Origin: Symbiodinium natans
Taxonomy: Eukaryota > Sar > Dinophyceae > Suessiales > Symbiodiniaceae
NCBI GenBank assembly: GCA_905221605.1
Contig: CAJNDS010002427.1
Span: forward strand, 242,501 to 295,000
Reading direction: 5' to 3'
DNA: 52,500 nt
The notes beneath the pieces are model-generated. The model saw only the letters and a program-made list of their open reading frames with translations. It was not told the DNA's origin and ran no database searches. Positions 31,586 through 42,114 of this stretch are shown here, in pieces (the first letter of the stretch is position 1; each line of letters opens with the position of its first letter). Made by a program: the position numbers and the translations under genes.

Positions 31586-32670
31586 GGAGTGTGGGAATCC
31601 AGCACTCGGGTTTGAGTGTTCTGGGAAGTCAGGGTTCAGGACATTTGGGCGTCGGGCTTGGGGTGTGAAGCGTTTGAGGTTCGAGAGAGTATTTGAGGTC
31701 AGAAGCCGAACGAACTGAACTGAAAGTTGCGACTGACTTGGTCGTCGTTCTCATCCCAAACCCGCAAATCCAACTGCCGAAGTCCTGAAAACTGTCCTCG
31801 AAACGTCAAACATCTCCACCCCAAATCTCCCACCGTATCCTAAACCATCATACGCCTGGCGGAAGCAGCAGATCCTCTGTGTGCACCTCCTGGGAATAGG
31901 CCGCTGAAGAGAAACGTGCCTGCCAAAACATGCACAGCCACAGCTGATCAGCTCATCCGCTACTCTGGCTTGGGACACCTTTGGGATGCCGCGGAGCTTG
32001 CGGAGCCGGGAGCCCAGTAAATGCTGGGCAGATGGTTAGTGTGGGAATTGCTGGGCATCTCCCATATTGCAATCCAACTTTTAAGTAGAACAAGGAAGTG
32101 ACAAGGAAAGGGAAAAAGGGAAAGTCTAATCACGACCCCGCAGGCCGGTGTCGTTGTCTTCATGTCTTCGCTTGAGAGATCCAGGCGATTAGGGGCATGG
32201 GGCCAGTTCAGCAGCTTGCGTCTTGATAGCCTTGTGGCTTGGCTTGTAAACGTAAACGAACAGTTCTGACAAACAACCGGGTTCTTCCTTGTTCTGCTCA
32301 GCGGAGTAGCGGAATCCGAGGACAAAGAGTTGGGGCGCTGTTCAGGGCGTGATGGGTGAAAGGTCCAAGGATTGAGCTTAGAGAGTTCGGGTTTGGGATG
32401 TCAGGTTTCCTGTTTGGATTTGATAGGGGGGTGTCAGGACTGCGGGCTGCATTTTGGAAATTACGGCCTGTGGCATGAAGTTAACTTGTTGCATGGGTGA
32501 TTCGAGACACTTTGATCATCTGACACAAACCATGCGCCATAAATTACTGACATCGAACGTACCGATGTCACGCCTTTGTTCTCCAACACCTTGAACCCCA
32601 AGCCTCCAACTGAACCTTAAAGTCTATCCCTGCAGGCTATTTGCTCCCTCAGTAGCGCTCAACACTCACC
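31586..32670. other. Unassigned stretch
   Basis: No gene recognised in 1.1 kb. Confidence 0.5.
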
Positions 32671-32907
32671 AACCCCAAACCCTAGACCCTAGATCCTAAA
32701 CCCTAAACCCTAAACCCTAAACCATAAACCCTAAACCCTAAACACAACCCTAAACCCTAAACCCTAAACCCTAAACCCTAAACCCTAAACCCTAAACCCT
32801 AAACCCTAAACCCTAAACCCTAAACCCGAAACCCTAACCCTAAACCCTAAACACAACCCTAAACCCTATACCCTAAACCCTGAACCCTAAACCCTAAACC
32901 CTAAACC
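32671..32907 (-). repeat. Interstitial telomere array (CCCTAAA)
   Basis: About 33 units. Two ACACAACCCTAAACCC interruptions recur about 120 bp apart, suggesting an internal segmental duplication of the array. Left arm of a cassette with an 88-bp insert. Confidence 0.97.
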
Positions 32908-32995
32908 AAACCGAGGCGCCGTGAGCACAGGCTCGTTGAAGGCACCGTAAGTCGCCGACTCACCCTGTCCGGGCCATGGTCTCTCTTTGATCCGA

Positions 32996-33105
32996 GGGTT
33001 TAGGGTTTAGGGTTTGGGGTTTAGGGTTTAGGGTTTAGGGTTTAGGGTTTGGGGTTTAGGGTTTAGGGTTTAAGGTTTAGGGTTTAGGGTTTAGGTTTAG
33101 GGTTT
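32996..33105 (+). repeat. Interstitial telomere array (TTTAGGG)
   Basis: About 15 units with TTTGGGG variants. Right arm of the cassette starting at 32671. Confidence 0.97.
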
Positions 33106-34305
33106 CTTCAAAGCTCCGGGCCGGGCTTTGAAAGCCTTATAGGTTGTGGATGCTGGCAGCTGGTTGGATGCGGTTTCGAGGATTTGGGACTGGCCTTCAA
33201 CAACTTTTGGAGGGTATTTGTTACTACTTGCTTTAGAACCCCAAAAGAATATTTTTAAAAAAAACAATAATCCCTATATTCGTCATTTTTGTAACATGTT
33301 GGGGCCTGGAGTCCTAGAGGTTACTAGCAGGTTTCGTGAATATTGCTCGCCATGGCATGGCCCAAGGCAACAAGCACTATCAAGCACCTGGACTCTGGAA
33401 AGCCCTATGTCCCTTCCGAAGCTCCATTTGACCGTTGTGCAGCTGCCACCCGTCCCACACCGCGCCAAGAGCATAAGGCATGCGCTCTTTGGAGTTGCCC
33501 TCTGACCCGGCCACTGGTGTGCAGACATCGAGTGCGGCAAATCCTTGTGATTCGGGCCTCTTGGCTTCTTTTTCCGCGGAAGACTTCACTCCGTCCGCTG
33601 TTCCATTTTGGCGGCATTCGCGAGGTTTTGAACAACAAGTGTGTCACACGCTCCGGTGTGAGTGATAAACTTCCACACAAGATCAACAAGATCATGCCCC
33701 ATGTCCCACTAAGGTCCTGCTGCCTTCAGGTTGAAGAGCCCCTTGCTGCCAAGTCCAAACTGCAAAGCATCCGAAACGACCTTAGCCTCCGTAGCCTTCC
33801 CTTCCCGGGCCTGGGGAGGCTGGACTGGAAGCTGACCCTGCGCCACAGTTTTGGGTTGTTGTTTGGTTTTCTTGCAGGCCTAGGGGAAAGATGAAATGTT
33901 TAGACACCGTATGGATGTAAGTCTGGAAGAGTTTGCTTTTGGAGTAGGAACCAGGATTTAGGGTTGAAAGTGTTGGCCCTGAACCCGAAATCCTACATTC
34001 TGAACCAAACTGATCCCACCCCTGCTGCGAAACTACAAACTGTGGGACCAAGCTGGATGTGGTGTTGTTTAGAGACGTATCCCTGAAAGCAGCGAAGCCC
34101 AAGTGTAAGTCCCTACCCATGTGTATGCGACCCAGGAAGTGAAGCAGCTATTCCTTGCGCCGCCAAGGGCAGTAACCAAAAGTCTTTCGACAAAGGCCGT
34201 GCAAAAGTTTAAGGGGCTGTGAAGACTTCATGCTCATGTCACATCCAGGACATGCAAAGCACTCCGCAAACCCCACCAAGCCCTTACAAGACCTTCCAAA
34301 CCGTC
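33106..34305. other. Unassigned stretch
   Basis: No gene recognised. The ACTACTTGCTTTAGAACCCC part at about 33222-33243 resembles the left arm of Family D, but I cannot find a matching right arm. A 183-codon plus frame at 33343-33894 has no domain. Confidence 0.5.
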
Positions 34306-34312
34306 CCACCCC

Positions 34313-34349
<37 letters not shown>

Positions 34350-34364
34350 ACAAAAAAAAAAAAC
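34306..34364 (+). repeat. Poly-C followed by poly-A
   Basis: About 37 C, then CA, then about 12 A. Confidence 0.95.
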
Positions 34365-34752
34365 TTAGCTGAACATCTTTCAACCCCCTATACATCTCCA
34401 ACCCGACAAAAGCCAAAATCTCGAACCACCGAACACCAGCACCACGCAAACAATGCAAACCTACACACCGAAGCCTGCAAAACCCCTAGATATCTCCCCC
34501 CACCCCCCCTTCCCCAATATAAAACCAGAAAATAAATACACCTTGCCCCTAAACACACACAACCGCAGGGATCTTAAGCTGCAGTGTGAGGAAGGGAGCG
34601 CTTTGCTGCTGTGTCCATGCTGGTTCAGAGCTTCTGGTCCGATGGAACAAGTTTCGAGTCAGGGTTAAACCAACACGCCCAAACCTTTGCCGTGTACTAT
34701 AGGGGGCTTAATAATTAAAAGAAGGTTTTGGGGTTATTACAATATATTTCTA
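34365..34752. other. A/C-rich unassigned stretch
   Basis: The first 200 bases are poor in G on this strand. No gene recognised. Confidence 0.5.
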
Positions 34753-34793
34753 AGGACCATAAGGGAATAATATTCGCAATTATTCGTCAGACC
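34753..34793 (+). repeat. Family F short dispersed element, copy 3
   Basis: AGGACCATAAGGGAATAATA followed by CGCAATTATTCGTCAGACC matches 233-270 and 19304-19343. Confidence 0.65.
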
Positions 34794-34828
34794 ATCTCGT
34801 TTATGTGATGGGTTCCGGAAAATTGAAG

Positions 34829-35190
34829 AGCTACCTGGTAAAGGTTTGTAAAGCTGGCGATGTGCGCCGGTGGGTTCCGAAGCCCCGTTTCATTGTAAAC
34901 GGGGGTTCCAAACTCACGTACAAGGTTCTCGGTTGCAGGTTCACAGTTGGCGGGCGCCATTTGCCTTCAGCTGCACAAGCCAAATCTCATGTGCCTGTAT
35001 AAGACGCAGCTTGTAAGGCTACCCGGTAAAGGCTTCACGGTTGACGGGGCCTGCTGGCAGTGGGCCTCATCTCCAAGTTTCGCGGGTAGCGGGTGGCTGC
35101 ACAAGACCCATCTCACTAGTCTGCAGAAGGGGCTCGGAGCTTTGCAGGGCGAATATAGAAGGCCTGTGAGACGGCAACTGCCCGCTGGGT
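34829..35190 (+). repeat. Degenerate 188-bp tandem duplication
   Basis: CTACCTGGTAAAGGTTTG near 34830 recurs as CTACCCGGTAAAGGCTTC near 35018. GCTGCACAAG-CC-ATCTCA near 34972 recurs near 35095 at a shifted offset, implying indels. The copies are old and diverged. No gene recognised. Confidence 0.5.
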
Positions 35191-36247
35191 CTGGCCAGCG
35201 CTGGCCAACATTCCGGGACAATCGCCGGTCTGTGACTCGCCGGCTTCTCAAGAGCATTCTGCTTGAACCGCTCTGAGCTTCTATCGAGGCCACCTGCCGG
35301 TACTGTCAACGACCTGAGCTTTCCCTGCCAGCTTGTTTGGACATTCCAGCTCCGGCCGAAGAACCACTGTCCTGCCTTCAGCCTCCGAAACCTGCTTACA
35401 GAGAGAGGCCGCTGGCTGTCTGCCTCTGGTCCTGAATGCGTTTTGTTGGACCTGCATATGGCGCTGCTGTCCTGCGCTTCGCGTCAGATAAGGTAGGCAT
35501 GCGGGCCCAACCCCGACTTGTCGGGTCGGCACGGTGGCCCGCCTTAGCCTACCTGGCCTGCTTCTTAAGGCAACATTTCGGCACAGTTGCCCGTCGCCTG
35601 GCATGCTCATTCAGGCAACGGTACAGATGCCTGCCGATGCCTGCTAATTCAGCTCACATTCCGTCACAGTTGCCAGCCTTTTGTCCTGAATGTTGCACTG
35701 TCTTGCTTGCTGTCCTGAGCACGTCGCGTCACATGACGCGTGTCACTGCGTCCTTAACATCTAACAACTCCACTTGTCGGGTGAGCAAAGACTGTACTGA
35801 GTGTTGGGATATCGGAGTTGGGATTACTCTGGATTCGCTTCGGAGGCAGGGCCCGGGCGAGGAGAATAGCTGCGTTGAAACCTAACAGATCCCACACCGA
35901 GTGGGGGAACAATCAAGTGAAACTAGTTTGAGACACCTGAGTTCACTATGACGACCCCAGATACTTCGGCGGGGTACCTCACCGACCGGAATCGATGGCG
36001 AGTAGCCGTAGTCACCTCTGCACGTCAGTGTTTGGGGGCGAGGCTTCAGAGGTTAGGATCATGGTTGGGTTGCAGGTTTAGGGTGGCTTGAGCTTCAGAA
36101 CTTTCAGGGGTTGGGTTGGGGCGGCGGGGCTTGAGCCCTGAGTTTGGAGGGCCTTGAGAAGTAGCGGCAGGAGATGAAATACCCGCTACTTGTGGGAGCA
36201 ACTGGCCAGCTGAGAAGTACCAATACCTTCATGGACTCGCTGCAGAC
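35191..36247. other. Unassigned GC-rich stretch
   Basis: No gene recognised. ACATTNCGNCACAGTTGCC recurs 83 bp apart, at about 35574 and 35657, with TGCCTG-rich sequence between. Confidence 0.5.
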
Positions 36248-36277
36248 ACTAAACCCTAAACCCTAAACTTTAAACCT
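36248..36277 (-). repeat. Short telomere array (CCCTAAA)
   Basis: Two to three canonical units plus degenerate ones. Confidence 0.85.
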
Positions 36278-39246
36278 CCAGAAGAGTCCATGCTGCCTCC
36301 GCCGCAGATTAAACAGATGAAATTCGCAACAAGCAGAGTTGTGGCACGAATTGCGTTAAACCTTGTGGACATGACGTTTACGTAGAAGTCTATTGTCGCA
36401 GTCGAGAATCCTATGCATCCATGAGCATGGGCATGGGCTTGGGTATTTATCGGAGGTAGCCAAGCCCAGAGGTTCAGGCTCTTTACCAGATTCTCTCAAG
36501 ATGAGAATGTTGTTTTTGTTTTGGATATATGCATTGCTTCATTCTTGCCCCAACTCCACATGCCAAAAGGATCTTCTCACATTGACGAAGCCCTGCACTC
36601 AAGGCCTGGAAACACAAAAACCCCAGCTTTGAAAGCGGCTTTTGGGCTTTGGGTTTTAGGGTGTCGCCCCAAGCTCGTGACTCAGGTGGTCGCGAGGCGG
36701 AGGCATCGCCGGCACCTCAGGGTTCGAAGAGGTTGGGCTTGCGGCTTTTGAGTCGGGGGTTTTGCGACTTAGGATTGCGGCTGCAGAAGAAAGGACAACG
36801 AGGGCTGTGCAGGGCTCACCAAACCCCAAAACAACCAACACGGTGTACAGCTTCGCGTACTTTACAAAGCCACCCAGCCAGCCTCCTCCCGCACTGACGT
36901 GGGCGAAGGAACTTCGGTGCCCGCGTCTGAGTAGGCGGGCGTGCCCTGGTTGAGGGTCTGGCCAGCTAGGTTTCAGTGTTCCCTGGGTACGGATCGGGTC
37001 ATCTAGGTTTGAGTATTAAGGAAGCCTTTTTCCGATGGCCTTCGGGCAGCAGGCATGTAGAACCTCGTGTGCAGGACTTTGAGTTGAGGAGAAGAGGACG
37101 GCGTCGGTTTACACTGCTCGTATGGACGGAGAATTGACAAGTTTGCGAGGTTTACGAGTACTAAGCAGGTGCTTTTATTGCTGCGACACGTCGCTGCCAT
37201 CCTCCTTCCGTTCGGCCCCTGGAATTCCCGGTGGCATGCAGGCATGCTCCCTGCTAACAATGCAGGTCCACGGCATTCTTCCGTGGTCACAGATGCATTG
37301 GGTACGCTGCCCAGCACCTCCAGACTCCAAAGAAACTCCGCGCCTTCCTACCGCAGCAGAAATCCCAAAAACCAGCGTAAAAGCTTTCAGGAAGCCCAGA
37401 ATATGGGAAAGGTCCCCCGAACGTGAAGACCCAGGTACAACGGAGCTGGAGCCTGCAGCTTCTGAGAAGTCGGAGTTGCCTTTCAGAGGGGGGAGAAGGG
37501 GGGGGGCAGGGGAGGGAGGGCGGGAGGTCAATCTAGGCTTCCGGATGCGGCTTCCAGTTCTCGGGGGCTTTTGGGAGCGTGCGAGGTTCAGGGAGGCGAA
37601 AGACGTTGAAGAATGCAGAGACCGACGCCATGGAGTTCGGAAGTTTGGGATTTTGAAAGCTCGAACAGGAATTTCGAATTCAAAAGTTTGAGGCGAGGCC
37701 TGCAGTTTGAGGCGAGGCCTGCAGTGATTCCCCGGACCCCGCACGCGAGACCTCCAAAGTCTTGAAACCTCAGAGAACCACTGACTCGCCAAGCACCAGA
37801 GACGTCCATGCGTTGGTATGGAAACTGAAAGTTCGAAGACTCTTAGATCAACCACACGTGCATAAAAGCAAACACGGCGGGACCGGCTTTCGAGCTCGAG
37901 AGTTTCAAGGCTGTTGCGTGTGGAGTTCGAGCATTTCTCGAGTTCGAAGAATGGTCGAGGGTCTGGACTTCGAGAAGGTCAGGAGTTTGAAAGCTTGAGA
38001 GCCTGTGAGTGAAAAAGCTTGAAGCTTCAAACTTTGTAGCTTAAGGTCGCTCGAGCTCAAAAAAAGTCAGATACTTTGAGCGTTTTGGAGATTCACAGTT
38101 TGAAAGCTCGAGCGGCACGAGTCCGAAAGTCTAAAAATTTGACAGCAGTCTGAAAGAAACGATTTTGAGAGCATCGCGAAGCTCACTTTGCACACGAATG
38201 CTGGCGTTTCTATGAGGGGAGGGGGGTCCCCTGCCAAAAGTAGAGGGCCCCTGTTTGTTGGCGAAAACGCTGAAGTTTGTGATTCACCTCTGAAAAGTCA
38301 CTCGCTTCGCGCTTCGCGATTCGGCCGCGGAGCATCCCGGCGCTGATTCAATCCTGTCAAACCCCCATGCACATGTCGCGGGGTGTTTGGGAGGTTCAGG
38401 AGCTAACCTCCACCACACTTCAGCACACTTGACAACCCTCAAGCTCTAAATCCTCTCCTACGCAAGGACCACCCAAATCAACACCCCAAACCCAAAACCC
38501 TACCCTCAAAACTCCATGCAGCGTCTTAAACTTAGATGCCCGCTCCTGGAGCCTGCGCCCTAAGGCCCTGAATCCCCTGATGCATCCTGAAAACAGGTTC
38601 CCACGCACTTCTGCGGGGGTTTCTGGCTGGTGGCCTTGCTCGGCGCAGCGGCTTCCTCCTCGAGGTGTCGGGCGAAGGGTCTTCGGTTTTTTTTCAATCA
38701 GCTTTGCGGGAAGCACTGGAGGCGTAGAAACCCGGGTTTGGGAGCTTAGGAGCTGAGAATTCAGAATCTCTGGTGTTGAGCGTTCGGGAGTGAAGGTGAC
38801 AGGCTCTAGCTTAGCTTGCTGCAGCTTGGGAGAGTTGCTTGGAGCCAAGATCCACACACACTCAAGCTCTGCCTCTGCTGCACGCCTTTGAGGGTTTCAA
38901 GCTGTGTGACAGGTGAGATGAAACCGTTTCCTAGCAGGTCCACGGCACCAATGCGGCAGACGATTTTCTAAGCATACTTGAGCCCCAAGAGTGAAAGGGT
39001 GAGGGCCCTGGAAAGCTCAGACGTATTTCGAACAGCCTTTCCCTCACCCTTCCTCAAGGCCCCCCCGCCCCCGAGCCTCTCCACTACGACCAAGGACTCT
39101 GCCTCCTACTGCTGTCTAAGCCCCCAAGAGGTATGACGTCCGAGGCCCCGATAACCTGTCGAGCGGACTCCCCCCGGCTTAAGACTTGCTCCGATGCGGA
39201 TGTGGGGCTGAAGAGTTCAGAGGGCTCAGAGGATGGGCTTAAGACT
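36278..39246. other. Unassigned stretch
   Basis: No gene recognised in 3 kb. It includes a 19-bp exact direct repeat at 37685-37722. From about 37640 to 38170 short words such as GTTCGA, TTTGAAAG and GAAGCTTGA are frequent. A 226-codon minus frame (37175-37855) lacks any domain. A DVGEGTSV-type motif lies at about 36896-36925. Confidence 0.5.
37685..37722 (+). repeat. 19-bp exact tandem duplication
   Basis: AGTTTGAGGCGAGGCCTGC occurs twice in a row. Confidence 0.95.
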
Positions 39247-39392
39247 TAATAATAATAATGATAATAGCAATAACAATAGTAATAACAACAATAAGAATAA
39301 TATTAATCATAATAATAACAAATAATAATAATTAATAATAATAATATTTAATAATAATAATTAATAATAATGATGATGATGATATAATCATA
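39247..39392 (+). repeat. AAT/ATG-type microsatellite
   Basis: About 145 bases of imperfect TAA/AAT triplets ending in GATGATGAT, followed by a run of about 14 G at 39406-39419. Confidence 0.96.
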
Positions 39393-39500
39393 GGTTTGCT
39401 TTTTTGGGGGGGGGGGGGGTGCTGTTGCCTGGCCTGCTCTTTCGCTGCTGCCTCTGCGGCCTTGTCGATCTTGGACCTGGGATGTCTCCAGGTCTGTTGG

Positions 39501-39618
39501 AGGGTTTAGGGTTTAGGGTTTAGGGTTTAGGGTTTAGGGTTTCGGGTTTAGGGTTTAGGGTTTAGGGTTTAGGGTTTAGGGTTTAGGGTTTAGGGTTTAG
39601 GGTTTAGGGTTTAGGGGT
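39501..39618 (+). repeat. Interstitial telomere array (TTTAGGG)
   Basis: About 17 units with one TTTCGGG. Confidence 0.97.
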
Positions 39619-40278
39619 TGTACTGAGTTTAGACAAATGCTTCTGGCGGAAGAGAGTTCAGTCTGTTAGGCGGCCAAAGGTACCTGGTGCTTTAGGCTTT
39701 GGGGTTTCAGGGTCCGGGAGCTTCGAAGAAGCTGCCGGAACCCTACTCCTAAAGCGTGTTGAACCCGAACCTCGAAGGCTTGGGGCTCAGATGCGCGAGC
39801 TTTCCCTGACAAAGCTTGCTCTTCTCAGCCAAACCCTCTGCAAGTATTCCAAGGGCAAGGAGGCTCGAAGGTGGTTGGCATCAAGCTTCCCAAAAAGGCA
39901 GTTTAGGCCATGGTGCTTCAGACTTCGCGCTTTTTGGACTACCCAAATCATAGGCACCCAAACTGTCACACCCAGGGTCGCGGCACCAGGAGATGAATGA
40001 TCTTCGGCCTGGGCACTCGGCGTGGGTGGGCGGCCGGTGTGCCGTGGATTGGAAGAGTTTGGGCGAAGTTTGGGCGACTTAGCCCAGAGACCCAAACCCT
40101 GAAGCCCTCAACCCTGGACCTAAATTGCGGAAGCGGCAAGCCCTCTGAAAAGGTTCCCTTGCAGACTTGAACCCTATCAGAGGGTGAGCCCTACAACCAC
40201 AAAACCCGTAGCCAAAGATCTGTAAAGTGCACACCCTGAAACTTCAAAAAAAAAATCCCAGGATTTGAAACCACAGAA
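39619..40278. other. Unassigned stretch
   Basis: No gene recognised. Confidence 0.5.
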
Positions 40279-40310
40279 ACCCTGAACCCTAAACCTAAAC
40301 CCTAAACCCC
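40279..40310 (-). repeat. Short telomere array (CCCTAAA)
   Basis: About 4 units, slightly degenerate. Confidence 0.9.
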
Positions 40311-40443
40311 AGAAACCCACACTTCAAGGGCGCGGACATCTCCCTGGAGAACCAGGCGTTCTCCTTCCAGAAAGGGACCTAGGCCCCAGGCGTCCGGGGT
40401 CTCAGTCAATGCTTCTACCTTTTTGGGGGTATTCAAGGATTAG

Positions 40444-40492
40444 TCTTTAGGAGTATGAAAGTTGAGAATATGATATTTATGGATATTCTTTA
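40444..40492 (+). repeat. 43-bp repeat unit at the retrotransposon target
   Basis: TCTTTAGGAGTATGAA starts at 40444. A second TCTTTA starts 43 bp later, at the end of the left target-site duplication. The rest of the second unit (GGAGTATGAACGTTGGGAAT) lies across the insertion, right of 48379. The target was therefore a two-unit tandem repeat. Confidence 0.8.
40478..40492 (+). repeat. Left target-site duplication of LINE
   Basis: TATGGATATTCTTTA, identical to 48365-48379. Confidence 0.88.
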
Positions 40493-40554
40493 AGCTTTGG
40501 GCTCGACCCCTTCCAGTGGTGAAGCTGTAGTCAACCGAACGTCGAGGGAACGCC

Positions 40555-42114
40555 ATGTTTGCTGTTCCGCATCTTTCCCACGAATATGATTCTGGGGAAC
40601 CGCGTGATTTGATGAATCATGGCGCCACACATCAGGGAGACCTTGCCACTCCGCCAGCTTGTCCAGTCGGAATGACGGATACTACTTTCACTTGGGGGCT
40701 TCAGCTTCTTCAACGCATAGCCTCAGCCAATTACGAGATTGTGCCGCCAGTGGTGTCTTCAGAGCTGGTGAAGGGTTTTCCAGCCGTTCACTTGTTGCCG
40801 CCAGTCCCGTGGTCCTTTCGCTGCTTGGGCATTTTGCTGCCTTTTGTGCACCAGAATCATTGGACTGTGTTGGTCTTGCAAGTTGAGTCAGCAGGTCTTC
40901 AGGCCACGTGCTTTGATGGCATTCCGCATCGCAACGCCATGGCCGCATCGCAGCTTGCCAATCTGATCGGGAGAACATGGGGCATGCCATGCTTGTCCTT
41001 TGCTGAAGTGACGCTTGGGACGCAAAAGGTGGCCCACACATGTGGCCAAATCGCCTTGGCTCACTGCGCGATCCTGTTGCGCCCGTTATCGGCTTCCTTC
41101 GAACAGTTCTTTCGATGGGCTGACCAGCTCGCGCAATCCGTGCCGTTCTTGCCGTATGCTGTCTCTGGTGCAGGAGGGCTCTTTGAGAGCCAGAGTCGGC
41201 AGTTGTCTGACACCCTTTTGTCCAAGGGCGTTCCCTCAGAGAACATCGCTGCCCGCATCCATGCGGCTTGTTCCAAGGTTGGCGTGGTGCCCATTGCCAC
41301 CGCGCTGGCGTCAAAGCACCCGTGGGCTGCACTAAAGGCAGCCGCTGGCAAGCCTGGAAGTGCTTTCAGATGGGTTTCAACTGATGAACTCCAGGCTCAA
41401 ATTGATGCTAAGGCTTCAGCCAAATTCGGCACGACTGTGCCAAATGGGAAAAGCAAGAAAGCGAAGGCCAAAGGTGTCAAGAAGTCAGGTTCCCCCTTGC
41501 TCATTGACCCTTCCACGTTGCAGATGAGCCCGGACAGCTTCTCTTCCAACGATGGACAGCCACTTTGCCAGTTAGCTATGGACGAGGTGCAGCCCATGGC
41601 ACGGGGCATTTGCTTTTGCACTCCAGCTGAGGTTGCCCCTTTCCTGAACAACTTTAAGTCCATCAGTGTTGATGCCCTAGGCCTCTTGACCACCGCAGCT
41701 CTACCAGCTGAAGCGGTCGGTGCTGCGCCTGTCACTGCCCTTCGCTATCCGGCCATTTATGGTCCCACTCAGGAGGCCGTACTGATTTCAGGCAGCCTGG
41801 TCCAGCTGGGTGACGCCTCCGTGCAATTGACCACTCATGACATTGCTGAAGTAGAGCAACTTGACACGGTGGTGATCAAACTCTCGCTTTATCGTGACCA
41901 GTGCTCCATTGGGTGGGAAAGGATTTGTGAAGCGCCCATCCGCGCGCTGCTACAGCAAGTGCCTGAATTGAGCCTTTGTCAGGTTGCGGGCTGCAAGCAG
42001 GACTCGGGTTGTTCAAGATTCCACCCAGCAGTTGAAGAGCAGGTTGACCACCTCCTGCTTGACATTTGGGGGCGACAGTTTCAGAAACTGCGGTGCCCCA
42101 TCTCCATAAGATAA
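40555..42114 (+). CDS. LINE ORF1: Ulp1/C48-like cysteine protease and CCCH zinc finger
   Basis: 519 codons from ATG 40555; an in-frame TAG at 40528 supports this start. Residues about 90-175 fit the Ulp1/SENP (C48) peptidase pattern: His102-Trp103, Asp121 in FDG, Gln157 and Cys163 in CGQ. The Gln-to-Cys spacing of six matches the family (Ulp1 His514, Asp531, Gln574, Cys580). A lysine-rich patch at about 299-313 could be a nuclear signal. Cys475, Cys480, Cys486 and His490 form a CCCH finger (C-x4-C-x5-C-x3-H), suggesting nucleic-acid binding as in retrotransposon Gag-like proteins. Ulp1-like proteases are known in some LINEs, for example the NeSL group. Whether it processes the element's own polyprotein or acts on host ubiquitin-like proteins is unknown. 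The 3' end overlaps ORF2 by about 50 bases. Confidence 0.85.
   Translation: MFAVPHLSHEYDSGEPRDLMNHGATHQGDLATPPACPVGMTDTTFTWGLQLLQRIASANYEIVPPVVSSELVKGFPAVHLLPPVPWSFRCLGILLPFVHQNHWTVLVLQVESAGLQATCFDGIPHRNAMAASQLANLIGRTWGMPCLSFAEVTLGTQKVAHTCGQIALAHCAILLRPLSASFEQFFRWADQLAQSVPFLPYAVSGAGGLFESQSRQLSDTLLSKGVPSENIAARIHAACSKVGVVPIATALASKHPWAALKAAAGKPGSAFRWVSTDELQAQIDAKASAKFGTTVPNGKSKKAKAKGVKKSGSPLLIDPSTLQMSPDSFSSNDGQPLCQLAMDEVQPMARGICFCTPAEVAPFLNNFKSISVDALGLLTTAALPAEAVGAAPVTALRYPAIYGPTQEAVLISGSLVQLGDASVQLTTHDIAEVEQLDTVVIKLSLYRDQCSIGWERICEAPIRALLQQVPELSLCQVAGCKQDSGCSRFHPAVEEQVDHLLLDIWGRQFQKLRCPISIR

Noticed and set aside
37175-37855. 226-codon minus-strand frame
   Set aside because: No motif, and it overlaps a 189-codon frame on the other strand.
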